Below are positions 8,325-17,217 of a stretch of 47,096 nt of DNA, in pieces (the first letter of the stretch is position 1; each line of letters opens with the position of its first letter). This stretch comes from Streptomyces cavernicola. GTDB taxonomy: Bacteria > Actinomycetota > Actinomycetes > Streptomycetales > Streptomycetaceae. Under the pieces are notes generated by a model, which searched no databases, was not told the DNA's origin, and saw only the letters and a program-made list of their open reading frames with translations. Position numbers and translations under genes: made by a program. The stretch spans positions 1 to 47,096 of the forward strand of contig NZ_JASCIQ010000057.1 of NCBI RefSeq assembly GCF_029968035.1, in the 5' to 3' direction.

Positions 8325-8469
8325 GTGAGCGACCGTCGGGACGACCGCCCGAATATCCGGATTTGACGTCAAACCCCGGTGATCAACGGACACTTGACGA
8401 TCTTCTGGCAGACCACATCAGCCGCATTCCCGGACACATGGTGCGGCCTGAAAATCCATCCTCCGCAGG

Positions 8470-8502
8470 TGTGACACGCAGCGGGTCCGGTGCGCTGTCA
8501 CA
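8470..8502. promoter_or_regulatory. Inverted repeat upstream of the GG-leader peptide gene
   Basis: TGTGACA (8470-8476) and TGTCACA (8496-8502) are perfect inverted arms separated by 19 bp, about 125 bp upstream of the peptide ATG. The centre-to-centre distance of 26 bp allows binding of one dimeric factor to each side or a single large dimer. The surrounding interval 8325-8627 contains no gene. Confidence 0.4.
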
Positions 8503-8627
8503 AGTGAGTCGGCCGGTGATCGGCGCCTCGGTTCCGCAGGTTTCTTCCGTGTCTGCGGGTCTGCCGGCCCCCCTGCTGTGGCCCTGCCGTCTCATGCACA
8601 GTCCCCCGACGAAGGAAGAGCTTCCTC

Positions 8628-8837
8628 ATGAGCTACAACGCCCCGATCGAGACCCGCGAGATCGCCGACGACGCCCTGGACGCCCTGGCCGGCGGAGCCG
8701 CGGCCCTGAACCTGCACGGCGACCAGAACCACGTGCAGGGCTTCGGCGGCGTCGAGCTGGCCGGTCACGGTGTCGTCGCCGACGGCGTGGCCGACCTGCA
8801 GAACGGTACGGCGAACCTCAACGTCGCCACCTTCTGA
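8628..8837 (+). CDS. Small peptide with double-glycine-type leader
   Basis: 69 aa. GAAGGAAG lies upstream of the ATG. Residues 11-23 (EIADDALDALAGG) match the consensus of double-glycine leaders cleaved by C39 peptidase/ABC exporters: acidic, with Leu at -4 and -7 and Ala-Gly-Gly at the cut. The remaining 46 residues are rich in Gly, Ala, Asn, His and Val (LNLHGDQNHVQGFGG, GTANLNVATF). They contain no Cys, Ser or Lys, which argues against lanthipeptide or thiopeptide chemistry. No exporter or modification enzyme is adjacent on this strand. A P450 and a hydrolase converge on it from the right. It could be an unmodified secreted peptide, a RiPP precursor, or simply a small cytoplasmic protein with a coincidental motif. 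Confidence 0.65.
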   Translation: MSYNAPIETREIADDALDALAGGAAALNLHGDQNHVQGFGGVELAGHGVVADGVADLQNGTANLNVATF

Positions 8838-8888
8838 CCGTCCGGAGCGGCTGAGCCCCTGCCGGGCTGAGCCCGTTCCGAGACGTCC

Positions 8889-8919
8889 GCCCCCTCGGCC
8901 GCACCCTTGCCGAGGGGGC
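8889..8919. terminator. Bidirectional terminator hairpin between peptide gene and P450 gene
   Basis: GCCCCCTCGGC (8889-8899) pairs perfectly with GCCGAGGGGGC (8909-8919), an 11-bp stem with a 9-nt loop, followed by ATTCCCTTTC. It lies between the converging genes that end at 8837 and 8941. Confidence 0.75.
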
Positions 8920-8940
8920 ATTCCCTTTCGTCGCCCGCCG

Positions 8941-10203
8941 TCAGGCGATCCGCACGGGCAACTCCTTGATCCCGTTGATGAAGTTGGACACCAGCCTCCG
9001 CGGCGGCCCCGCGGCGACCAGCACCGGAAAGTGCCGCAACACCTCCTCGTACAGCACCCGCAGCTGCAGCCGCGCGAAGTGCGCCCCGAGACAGACGTGC
9101 GGCCCCTCTCCGAAGGACACATGCGGGTTGGGCGTGCGCCCGAGGTCCAGGCGGTACGGGTCGGCGAACACCCGCTCGTCATGGTTGGCGGAGGCGTGCA
9201 GGACGACCACCTTGTCGCCCGCCCGCACCCGCTGCCCGCCGATCTCGACGTCCCGCGTCGCCGTACGCCGGAACGTCAGCACCGGCGGATGCCACCGCAG
9301 CAACTCCTCGACGGCAGAGGCGAGTTGGACCTCCCCGGCCCGCAACCGCGCCTGCTCCCCCGGATGTTCGACGAGTGCGAGAAGGCCGCCCGGCGCGGCG
9401 CTGCGCACGGTGTCGTTGCCCGCGACGGTGAGCAGGAAGAAGAACATCTCCAGCTCGGCCGCGCTGAGCCGGGCGTCGCCGTCCGTGGCGTGCGCGAGCG
9501 CGGTCATCACATCGTCGCTGGGGTGGCGTCGTTTGTACGCGGCGAGCCCCTGCGCGTAGTCGAACATCTCCCGCAGCATCGCGGGCGAGCGCGGATCGAC
9601 CGGCCGCCCGTCGGGCCCCCGCACAAGCGCCGCCGCCTCGTCCGGGTCCTGGTAGCCGATGACGCGCTCGGTCCACTTCAGGAGCAGTCCGCGGTCGCTC
9701 TTGGGCACGCCGAGCAGGTCGGCGAGGTTGAGCAGCGCGTAGTCGTCGGTGACGGTCGAGACGAGGTCGACCCCGTCCCCGAACTCCCTTGCCGCTACGA
9801 GGAGTTGGCGGGCCCGCTCCCGTATCTTCGTCTCGAACCGCTCGATCCGCCCGCGCGTGAACGCCCTGCTGACGAGCCGGCGGAGGCGGACCTGGTGCGG
9901 AGGGTCCTGGTTGAGCATCATGCGGCGGATGAACGGCAGGTCGTCGGGGGCCGGGTCGCGGATCTGGGTGGCGCCGAGGTGCGAGGAGAACGTGGCGTGG
10001 TCCTTGAGGACGCGGACGACGTCGGCGTGGCGCGCGACCGCCCAGAACCCGGGCCCGGCCGGCCAGCCGAGCACCTCGTACTCCTCCTGCCAGGCCACCG
10101 GGTGGTGGGCGCGCAGCTCGCGGTAGGCCTCGTGCGGGATGCCGTCGCGCAGCAGCCGCGGGTCGAACACATCGGGGACGCGGCCGGGTGCCGCGGCCGT
10201 CAC
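8941..10203 (-). CDS. Cytochrome P450
   Basis: A 420-aa bacterial class I P450. The heme-ligand loop is FGEGPHVCLG with C371. The I-helix oxygen-activation motif is AGNDT (261-265), and the ExxR motif is E300-R303. MLNQDPPHQVRLRRLVSRAF is the C-helix signature of the CYP124/125/142-like clade, whose known members hydroxylate steroid side chains or branched lipids; that substrate link is only suggestive. The start is GTG at 10203, which overlaps the stop of the upstream hydrolase gene by four bases (10200-10203), so the two are translationally coupled. No ferredoxin gene is adjacent, so redox partners must come from elsewhere. Confidence 0.93.
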   Translation of the reverse strand: MTAAAPGRVPDVFDPRLLRDGIPHEAYRELRAHHPVAWQEEYEVLGWPAGPGFWAVARHADVVRVLKDHATFSSHLGATQIRDPAPDDLPFIRRMMLNQDPPHQVRLRRLVSRAFTRGRIERFETKIRERARQLLVAAREFGDGVDLVSTVTDDYALLNLADLLGVPKSDRGLLLKWTERVIGYQDPDEAAALVRGPDGRPVDPRSPAMLREMFDYAQGLAAYKRRHPSDDVMTALAHATDGDARLSAAELEMFFFLLTVAGNDTVRSAAPGGLLALVEHPGEQARLRAGEVQLASAVEELLRWHPPVLTFRRTATRDVEIGGQRVRAGDKVVVLHASANHDERVFADPYRLDLGRTPNPHVSFGEGPHVCLGAHFARLQLRVLYEEVLRHFPVLVAAGPPRRLVSNFINGIKELPVRIA

Positions 10204-10970
10204 AGCTGCTCCGCGCGCAGGAAGTCCTCGACGACGCGGACGAGTTCGAGCGGCGTCTCGTCCATCGCGTAGTGCCCGGCGGCGGCCAGCTCGACCACTT
10301 CGGCCCGTACGAACCAGCGCCCCCAGGTCTGCCGGGTCAGTTCCGCGCCGAGCACCGGGTCGAGCGCGCCGACGACGGCGAGGGCGGGCACGGTGCTGCC
10401 GTCGACCTCGGTGTGGAAGTCCTCGCGCGCCCAGGAGTCGAGCCAGGCGCGGAAGGCCTTGGGGTCGCTGCGGTCCAGGGAGCGGCGGACCATGCGGTCG
10501 AGCCAGGCGGCGGGCCGGTTGCCGCCGGTGGTGGTGTCGATGATGCCGCGCCGCACATCCGTGAGCTCGGCGGCGGACGAGAAGTACGCCCACTGCTCGG
10601 GCGTCGGCGAGAGCCCGGACGCCGGCACGGGCGAGACGCCGACGAGCCGGCGCACCCGCTCGGGCACGACGGCCACGACGCGCTGCGCGACCGCGCCGCC
10701 CATCGAGTGCCCGATCACCGAGAACCGGTCCCAGCCGAGCCGGTCGGCGAGCGCCACCAGGTCGGCGGCGCCCTCCTGGGTGGTGTACGCCCCGGCCTCC
10801 CCGCGCGCCTCCCCGTATCCGCGCAGGTCCACGAGGGCGTACGTGAACGACTCCAGGTCGAGGTCGGCGCCGACGGCCGCGTAGGCGTCGCGGTCGGCGA
10901 ACCAGCCGTGCACGGCGAAGACCTTGTGCGGTCCGGATCCGAGCAGGGTGTGGGGCAGCGGGAAGGCCAC
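10200..10970 (-). CDS. Alpha/beta-fold hydrolase
   Basis: 256 aa with the complete triad: nucleophile S89 in GHSMGG, D204 in VVGALDP, and H233 in AAGHYAMDE. FAVHGWFADRDAY carries the oxyanion-hole HGW. The GTG start at 10970 is preceded by GGAGT. There is no signal peptide, so it is cytoplasmic. It is the first gene of a two-gene unit whose second member is a P450. A plausible job is hydrolysing an ester, lactone or epoxide linked to the P450 substrate or product. This pairing is inference only. Confidence 0.88.
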   Translation of the reverse strand: MAFPLPHTLLGSGPHKVFAVHGWFADRDAYAAVGADLDLESFTYALVDLRGYGEARGEAGAYTTQEGAADLVALADRLGWDRFSVIGHSMGGAVAQRVVAVVPERVRRLVGVSPVPASGLSPTPEQWAYFSSAAELTDVRRGIIDTTTGGNRPAAWLDRMVRRSLDRSDPKAFRAWLDSWAREDFHTEVDGSTVPALAVVGALDPVLGAELTRQTWGRWFVRAEVVELAAAGHYAMDETPLELVRVVEDFLRAEQL

Positions 10971-11127
10971 GTGCGACTCCGTTCGCGGGTGCGGGTGCGG
11001 GCGGTCACCAAGGTGTCCCCATCTTCCGCCTCCGGCAAGGGCGCAGAGCGGTCACAGCGGCGACACGCCGGGTGCGTGCCGCGCCGCCCTGCGCCCCCGG
11101 CTCGCGCCGTACGCACGCCCAACAATC

Positions 11128-11192
11128 GTTACAGGCGCGTAACTTACCGACGGGTTACCTCCAGTAAACAGCCGAGGTTACCGTCGGGTCAC
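11128..11192 (+). promoter_or_regulatory. Repeat-rich regulatory region upstream of the CocE-type hydrolase
   Basis: Two direct repeats, TTACCGACGGGTTAC (11144-11158) and TTACCGTCGGGTCAC (11178-11192), match at 13 of 15 positions with a 34-bp period, about three helical turns. Just upstream, GTTAC (11128-11132) and GTAAC (11139-11143) form an inverted repeat. The cluster ends 12 bp before the ATG at 11205, so a bound factor would block transcription or initiation. Confidence 0.5.
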
Positions 11193-11204
11193 TTTGCACT
11201 CGAC

Positions 11205-12824
11205 ATGAGGAGTGACCCCGTGGGACCCGTGGGAGAACCGCGCCGCAAGGCGCTCCGCAGCACCGCCGCCGGCACTCTCTCGGCAGCCCTGGTCGCGGGC
11301 GCCGCGTTCGGCCTCGCCCCCGCGGCCCACGCGGCGCCCGCCGCCGTCACCGCCGCGGAGACCGCCGGCCCGCGCTTCGTCGACATCGAGGGCGACGGCG
11401 GCACGGTCCTGAAGGCCAACGTCTTCACCCCCGCAGACGCGAAGCCGGGCGACCGCTACCCCGCGATCGTGCTGCCCACCAGCTGGGCCATGCCGCAGAT
11501 CGAGTACGTCGCCCAGGCCAAGAAGCTCGCCGACTCCGGCTATGTGGTGGTCGGTTACAACTCGCGCGGCTTCTGGCAGTCCGGCGGCGAGATCGAGACC
11601 GCGGGCCCCGAGGACGTCGCGGACGCCCGCAAGGTGGTCGACTGGACCCTGGCCAACACCCCGGCCGACCCGGACCGCGTCGGCATGGCCGGCGTCTCCT
11701 ACGGCGCGGGCATCAGCCTCCTCGCCGCCGCCCACGACCCGCGCGTGAAGGCGGTCGCGGCGCTCAGCGGCTGGGCCGACCTGATCGACTCGATCTACTC
11801 CGGCCGCACCCAGCACAAGCAGGCCGCCCAACTGCTCGGCGGCGCGGGCGCGCTCACCGGCCGCCCCAGCCCCGAACTCCAGCAGACCCTCAAGGACTTC
11901 CTCGCCTCCGACCTCGACCAGGAGGACGAGATGATCGCGTGGGGGAAGAAGCGCTCCCCCGCCACGTACATCGACGCCCTGAACAGGAACGACACTGCCG
12001 TCATGCTCGGCAACGCCTGGGGCGACTCCCTCTTCCCGCCCAACCAGTACGCCGAGTTCTACGAGAAGCTCACCGGCCCCAAGCGCCTGGAGTTCCGCCC
12101 CGGCGACCACGCCACGGCCGAGGCGACGGGCCTGTTCGGCCTTCCCAACGACGTGTGGAGCAACTCACAGCGCTGGTTCGACCGCCACCTCAAGGGCGAG
12201 CGCAACGGCATCGACCAGGAACTCCCGGTCCAGCTCAAGTCCCGTACGACAGGCGGTTACGAGGGCTACCCCGACTGGAAGTCCGTCGGCACGAAGAGCG
12301 CCAGGATCGATCTCGACGGCACCCACACGCTGCGTACCAACTCCGACTCGGGCGCGAACGGCGGCACGGTGATGCTGACCGGGCTCCTCGACCAGTTCGC
12401 GAAGATCCCGCCGATGGCGTCGATGCCGCTGCTGCCCCGCTCCCGCGCGGCGGTCTGGCAGTCCGAGCGGTACACCACCGCGCAGCAGGTGCGCGGCACC
12501 GCGAAGGTGCACACCACGGTCTCCAGCAACGAGTCGAGCGGCACCCTCGTCGCATACCTCTACGACGTGGGGCCGCTCGGCCTCGGCAAGCTGGTCTCGC
12601 ACGCGCCGTACACGTTCCACGGCAAGACGCCCGGCCGGCCGTTCCCCGTGGACCTGGAGCTGTTCTCCACCGCCTACGACGTACCGGCCGGGCATCGCCT
12701 CGCCGTGGTGGTCGACACGGTCGACCCGCTCTACATCGAGCACAACCCGACCGGCGCGCAGCTGACCTTCTCCTCCCCCGCGGCCGACCCGAGTCACGTG
12801 TCGGTCCCGCTGCGCGAGCAGTGA
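11205..12824 (+). CDS. Secreted CocE/NonD-family (X-Pro dipeptidyl-peptidase-like) hydrolase
   Basis: A 539-aa precursor. RRKALRSTAAGTLSAALVAGAAFGLAPAAHA is an export signal (the RRK start hints at Tat) with cleavage after AHA. The alpha/beta-hydrolase core has nucleophile S165 in GVSYGAG, the GxSYxG form used by CocE and X-Pro dipeptidyl peptidases. The acid is probably in GNAWGDSLFPP and the His in RPGDHATAEATG. NSRGFWQSGGE is the family's conserved loop. The last 200 residues form the jelly-roll C-terminal domain (TTVSSNESSGTLVAYLYDV, DVPAGHRLAVVVDTVDPLY). Substrates in the family are esters, beta-lactams or Xaa-Pro peptides; which applies here cannot be told. The start was chosen at the ATG just before the signal. 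The frame stays open much further upstream without a signal. Confidence 0.88.
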   Translation: MRSDPVGPVGEPRRKALRSTAAGTLSAALVAGAAFGLAPAAHAAPAAVTAAETAGPRFVDIEGDGGTVLKANVFTPADAKPGDRYPAIVLPTSWAMPQIEYVAQAKKLADSGYVVVGYNSRGFWQSGGEIETAGPEDVADARKVVDWTLANTPADPDRVGMAGVSYGAGISLLAAAHDPRVKAVAALSGWADLIDSIYSGRTQHKQAAQLLGGAGALTGRPSPELQQTLKDFLASDLDQEDEMIAWGKKRSPATYIDALNRNDTAVMLGNAWGDSLFPPNQYAEFYEKLTGPKRLEFRPGDHATAEATGLFGLPNDVWSNSQRWFDRHLKGERNGIDQELPVQLKSRTTGGYEGYPDWKSVGTKSARIDLDGTHTLRTNSDSGANGGTVMLTGLLDQFAKIPPMASMPLLPRSRAAVWQSERYTTAQQVRGTAKVHTTVSSNESSGTLVAYLYDVGPLGLGKLVSHAPYTFHGKTPGRPFPVDLELFSTAYDVPAGHRLAVVVDTVDPLYIEHNPTGAQLTFSSPAADPSHVSVPLREQ

Positions 12825-12858
12825 TCTCCGGCTGCTGCCGGGCGGGCCTGGCCCTGTG

Positions 12859-12877
12859 GTCCGTCCGTCGGACGGAC
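12859..12877. terminator. Small hairpin between convergent CocE-type and gluD genes
   Basis: GTCCGTCC (12859-12866) and GGACGGAC (12870-12877) form an 8-bp stem with a 3-nt loop in the 61-bp gap between converging genes. There is no U-run. Terminator function is inferred from position. Confidence 0.45.
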
Positions 12878-12885
12878 ACTGAGTG

Positions 12886-13758
12886 CTACTGCGGACCCGG
12901 CAGCAGCGTCCCCGGTTCGGCCGGGGCGACGTCCACGGCCTCCGTCTTGGGGCTGCGCCTCTGCCGCTTGGACACCCAGGTGGCGAACCACGACAGAAGC
13001 ATGCACATCCCGATGTAGATCGGTGAGATCACCAGCACCACGGGGATGAACGGCAAATCGTAGTCGAGATTCGAAGCGATGAGTTTCCCCGCGTGCAAGA
13101 ACTCCTCATAGGTGATCAGGTAACCGAGCGAGGTGTCCTTCAGGGCGACCACCAACTGGCTGATGATGGCGGGCAACATGGCGCGTACGGCCTGCGGCAC
13201 CAGCACATGCGTCATCACCTGCGTCTTGCGCATGCCGAGCGCGAACGCCGCCTCCCGCTGGCCGCGTTCGACCGCGTTGATGCCGGAGCGGAAGACCTCC
13301 GCGAGCACAGAGCCGTTGTAGAGCGTGAGCCCCGCCACGAGCGCGGGCAGCGGCTGCACCTTCAGCGCCACGAAGATGAAGAAGATCATCACGAGGACCG
13401 GCATCGCGCGGAAGAACTCGACGATCAGCGTGGCCAGCCAGCGCACCGGCTTGTGGTCGGAGAGCCGCCCCACCGCGAGCAGCGTGCCGAGCACGAGCGA
13501 GAGCACGGCGGCCATGGCGAAGGCCTTCAGCGTGTTGCCGAGGCCCGTCAGGAGGAGCTCCTGGATTCCCTCGTACTCGAAGGGAGTCCACTTGGTGGCG
13601 GTGAACTGCTCGGTGTCGAAGAGCAGGTACAGGATCCAGGCCGCGAGCCCCAGGATCAGGAGCGTCGACAGGGCCCCGTACGCGAAGTGCCGCTTGCGGG
13701 CGGCCGGTCCGGGGATGTCGTAGAGGGCGCTGGACTCTTCGTGCGTGGTCGCGGTCAT
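12886..13758 (-). CDS. gluD: Glutamate ABC transporter permease
   Basis: A 290-aa polar amino-acid permease of the His/Glu/Gln family with about five transmembrane helices (for example YGALSTLLILGLAAWILYLLF and VEFFRAMPVLVMIFFIFVALKV). The cytoplasmic EAA loop that contacts the ATPase reads ERGQREAAFALGMRKTQVMTHVLVPQAVR. The first helix and N-terminal 30 residues are an extension typical of the GluD-type subunit. The last 25 residues are a charged, Pro-rich tail. The ATG at 13758 overlaps the gluC stop by four bases (13755-13758). It is the last gene of a gluABCD-type operon. Confidence 0.9.
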   Translation of the reverse strand: MTATTHEESSALYDIPGPAARKRHFAYGALSTLLILGLAAWILYLLFDTEQFTATKWTPFEYEGIQELLLTGLGNTLKAFAMAAVLSLVLGTLLAVGRLSDHKPVRWLATLIVEFFRAMPVLVMIFFIFVALKVQPLPALVAGLTLYNGSVLAEVFRSGINAVERGQREAAFALGMRKTQVMTHVLVPQAVRAMLPAIISQLVVALKDTSLGYLITYEEFLHAGKLIASNLDYDLPFIPVVLVISPIYIGMCMLLSWFATWVSKRQRRSPKTEAVDVAPAEPGTLLPGPQ

Positions 13759-14399
13759 CGGGCGACTCCCCAGCGCTTCTCCATGAAGTTGAAGACCGCG
13801 CTGATGGTGAGGGTGATGATCAGGTAGCCGAGGGCGATCCAGACGAAGGTCCAGATGATGCTGTAGCCCAGTTCGTTGAGGGTCTTGTACGTGCCGAGGA
13901 GCTCGGTGACGCTGAACGCCCCCGCGATCGCCGAGTTCTTGGCGAGCGCGATCAGGTTGGAGCCGACCGGCGGGATCACCGAGCGGAAGGCCTGCGGCAG
14001 AACGACGTTGTTCAGCGTCTGCCCGAAGCTCATCCCGAGACTGCGCGCCGCCTCGCCCTGCCCCTTGGGCACGGTGTTGATGCCGGAGCGCAGCGCCTCG
14101 CAGATGAAGGCGGAGGTGTAGCAGCCGAGCGCGAGGATCGCGAACACCTTGAAGGGGAGCACGAGTCCGAACCGCGGCAGGCCGAGCAGCACCGCGAAGA
14201 ACAGCAGGGTCAGCGGGGTGTTGCGAAGCACGGTCACCCACACGGTGCCGAACACCCGGAACGACCCGACGGGCGCGACCCGGAACGAGGCCATCACGAA
14301 GCCGAGCACGAGCGCCAACAGCGAGGCGTAGACGGTGAGTTCGACGGTTCCGAGGAACCCTTTGCCGTAGGTGGAGAAGTTGTCGGTCAGTACGTTCAT
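13755..14399 (-). CDS. gluC: Glutamate ABC transporter permease
   Basis: A 214-aa permease with the same fold as GluD but without the N-terminal extension. Membrane segments include FLGTVELTVYASLLALVLGFVMA, LTLLFFAVLLGLPR and IIWTFVWIALGYLIITLTI. The EAA loop is PKGQGEAARSLGMSFGQTLNNVVLPQAFR. It should pair with GluD as the heterodimeric channel. It sits ten bases downstream of gluB and overlaps gluD, consistent with one polycistronic message. Confidence 0.9.
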   Translation of the reverse strand: MNVLTDNFSTYGKGFLGTVELTVYASLLALVLGFVMASFRVAPVGSFRVFGTVWVTVLRNTPLTLLFFAVLLGLPRFGLVLPFKVFAILALGCYTSAFICEALRSGINTVPKGQGEAARSLGMSFGQTLNNVVLPQAFRSVIPPVGSNLIALAKNSAIAGAFSVTELLGTYKTLNELGYSIIWTFVWIALGYLIITLTISAVFNFMEKRWGVAR

Positions 14400-14409
14400 G
14401 ACGGCCCCC

Positions 14410-15363
14410 TCAGCTCGCCGGATAGCGGTCGATCGGCGGCGGCTTCGGCGCCGGGACGCCGGACAGGCCGAGCGTCACGTCATAGGCCTTCTTCCAGTCG
14501 CCGTTCTTCTCGTGCCGCGCGAGCGCGTCGTCGAGGGCGAACCGCAGGGCGTTGTCCTTCCGCGGCACCCCGATGCCGTACGGCTCCTCGGAGAACGGCT
14601 TGCCGACCAGCTTCAGCTCGTCGGGCACCTTGGCCGCGTACCCCTGCAGGATCGCGTCGTCGGTGGTGACCGCGTCGACCTGGTACGTCAGCAGGTTGTC
14701 GACGCAGATCGAGTACGTGTCGTACGCGACGAGGTCGGCCTTCGGGTAGTCCGCCTCGATCCGCTGGTAGGGCGTGGCGCCGGCCGCCGAGCAGACCTTC
14801 TTGCCCGCCAGGTCGTCGGGCCCCTTGATCTCGTCCTCGTCCTTGCGCACCAACAGGCTCTGGCCCGCCTGGTAGTACGGCCCGGCGAAGCCGACGAGCT
14901 TCTTGCGGTTGTCGTTGATGGTGTAGGTGCCGACGTAGTAGTCGATCTGGCCGTTCTGCAGGGCCGTTTCACGGTTGGCCGAGGCGATCGTCTTGTACTG
15001 GATCGTCTTCGGGTCGAAGCCGAGCGAGGCCGACATCATCTTGGCGATCTCGATGTCGAAGCCCGAGTAGCTGCCGCTCGCCGGGTCCTTCTCGCCGAGG
15101 TAGGGCTGGTCCTCCTTGACGCCCACCACGAGCCGGCCACGCCTCTTCGCCTTCGTCCAGGTCGTGGAGTCCGCCAGCTGGAAGCCTTGCGCGATCTCGT
15201 ACTTGGGGAGGTCCTCGGCGCTCGGGCCCTTCACGGGCGGGCTGCCGTCCTTGCCGCAGGCGGTGGCGGCGAGCGCGGTGAGCGCGAGGCAGGCGAGCGC
15301 CCGCACGAGCCTGCGTGCGGGCAGGCGTGCGGGCATGCGTGTGCTGCGTGTTGTCCGTGTCAT
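14410..15363 (-). CDS. gluB: Glutamate-binding lipoprotein of ABC transporter
   Basis: A 317-aa periplasmic-binding-protein family 3 subunit. An Arg-rich N-terminus precedes a lipobox (LTALAATAC), so the protein should be lipid-anchored on the outer face of the membrane. GRLVVGVKEDQPYLGEKD, YSGFDIEIAKMMSASLGF and GQIDYYVGTYTINDNRKKLVGFAGPYY are the classic SBP family 3 segments. CSAAGATPYQRIE contains the hinge loop that binds the amino-acid carboxylate. The start is the ATG at 15363; an in-frame ATG ten residues later (MPARL) is possible. It lies 14 bases after gluA. Confidence 0.92.
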   Translation of the reverse strand: MTRTTRSTRMPARLPARRLVRALACLALTALAATACGKDGSPPVKGPSAEDLPKYEIAQGFQLADSTTWTKAKRRGRLVVGVKEDQPYLGEKDPASGSYSGFDIEIAKMMSASLGFDPKTIQYKTIASANRETALQNGQIDYYVGTYTINDNRKKLVGFAGPYYQAGQSLLVRKDEDEIKGPDDLAGKKVCSAAGATPYQRIEADYPKADLVAYDTYSICVDNLLTYQVDAVTTDDAILQGYAAKVPDELKLVGKPFSEEPYGIGVPRKDNALRFALDDALARHEKNGDWKKAYDVTLGLSGVPAPKPPPIDRYPAS

Positions 15364-15377
15364 CGGTGCGCGCCCCG

Positions 15378-16121
<744 letters not shown>

Positions 16122-16262
16122 TCCGAGCCCTACTCATTCATCGCTGTATGACAGTCCGCGCAAACTATCCATAGCAATACGGGACTTAACAGGCGACACG
16201 CACCCGGCGGGAATTAACCGTATTTCCGCTTCAGGGAGTTAGGGAAACCGCCTCGCGGAGCC

Positions 16263-16703
16263 TCAGGCCTCGGCCGCTTCCGCGTACACCTGGGAGAGTT
16301 CGGGGGCCCCGGCGACCGCCCAGTCGAGCCCCGCCTCCACCACGTGGATCTCCCTGCCGGAGGCCAGCCTGACCACCGGGTGACCGCCGGGCCACACGTG
16401 CCACACGGCGCCCGGGACGGTGCGCACCAGGACGGTTCCCAGATAGAGGCCCGCGTCGTTGCCGAACCAGGGCAGCGTCTCCGGGTCGTCGCGCCACTGC
16501 GGCGGCAGCTGGTCGAGGGCCTCCAACGAGGCGACGCTGTCGTCGAGTTCAAGCCCGGCGGCCGCGGCCTGGGAGCGGAGGAGTTCGCACTCCGAGAGCA
16601 ACTCGGCCACGCCGTCCGGGTCCTCCTCGAAGGCGACCGCGAGGCCGGCGCCCGGCTCGTCGGTCCGACGCCCGAGCCACTTGTCCAGGAAAGGCATCCT
16701 CAT
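16263..16703 (-). CDS. Conserved actinobacterial protein, DUF6278-like
   Basis: About 146 aa from the ATG at 16703 (MRMPFLDKW); the frame is open a little further upstream. It is acidic and cytoplasmic, with no membrane segment or signal. Distinct segments are GVAELLSECELLRSQAAAAG, LPQWRDD-like WRDDPETLPWFGNDAGLYLG, and VWPGGHPVVRLASGREIHVV. From memory these match a Streptomyces family labelled DUF6278, with no known function. Located immediately upstream of gluA on the same strand with a 141-bp gap, so it is probably a separate transcript. Confidence 0.75.
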   Translation of the reverse strand: MRMPFLDKWLGRRTDEPGAGLAVAFEEDPDGVAELLSECELLRSQAAAAGLELDDSVASLEALDQLPPQWRDDPETLPWFGNDAGLYLGTVLVRTVPGAVWHVWPGGHPVVRLASGREIHVVEAGLDWAVAGAPELSQVYAEAAEA

Positions 16704-16916
16704 GATCCACGCTCCGCCGATTCGGCCCGCTTCGCCCAAAATGGCTGTCACTTTGTCGTAGTTGCACTAGATCACCTTCCGGGTGCCGCCTTGACCCCCG
16801 ACACGACGGCCCCCCTCCATTGTGCGGCCGGCCATCGCTCATGCGACCTGCGCGGGAGCAGCCTTCCGTGACCGGGCGGTAGCGGATTGTCATACCGTGC
16901 CCCTAGGCTTCACTCC

Positions 16917-17096
16917 ATGTCCCTCAATGACGAGCGCCATGGCCCGACGCCCTCCGCCGCGGAGATCAACGCGCAGATACGCGAGCTGTGGAGCCGTGCG
17001 GACGGCCGGCTCTCCGACGAGCAGCGCCGGGAGTACGCACGCCTGGTCACCCTCTGGGCGGTCGCCGTGCGGGACGAGGTCGTGGAGGCGGCCTGA
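16917..17096 (+). CDS. Small conserved protein of unknown function
   Basis: 59 aa starting MSLNDERHGPTPSAAEINAQ. It is helical and charged (IRELWSRADGRLSDEQRREY, then RLVTLWAVAVRDEVVEAA), with no Cys or membrane segment. The start at 16917 was chosen over an in-frame ATG at 16887 because TAGGCT (16904-16909), a -10-like hexamer, lies seven bases before it, which suggests a leaderless transcript. The gene is divergent from the DUF6278-like gene. No function can be assigned. Confidence 0.65.
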   Translation: MSLNDERHGPTPSAAEINAQIRELWSRADGRLSDEQRREYARLVTLWAVAVRDEVVEAA

Positions 17097-17217
17097 GCAG
17101 CGCCTGTCCGGACAACTCGGCCGTGCGGAGCCGAGACCTCTCCGACGGTTCTGACCACGATGTTTGAGCGGGAACGCTCATCTTCCTTGAATTCAGGGCG
17201 AGTTCAGACGGCGGTCA

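Noticed and set aside
10188..11204. In-frame upstream extension of the CocE-type hydrolase
   Set aside because: It would bury the signal peptide internally and lies antisense to a proven-looking alpha/beta hydrolase.
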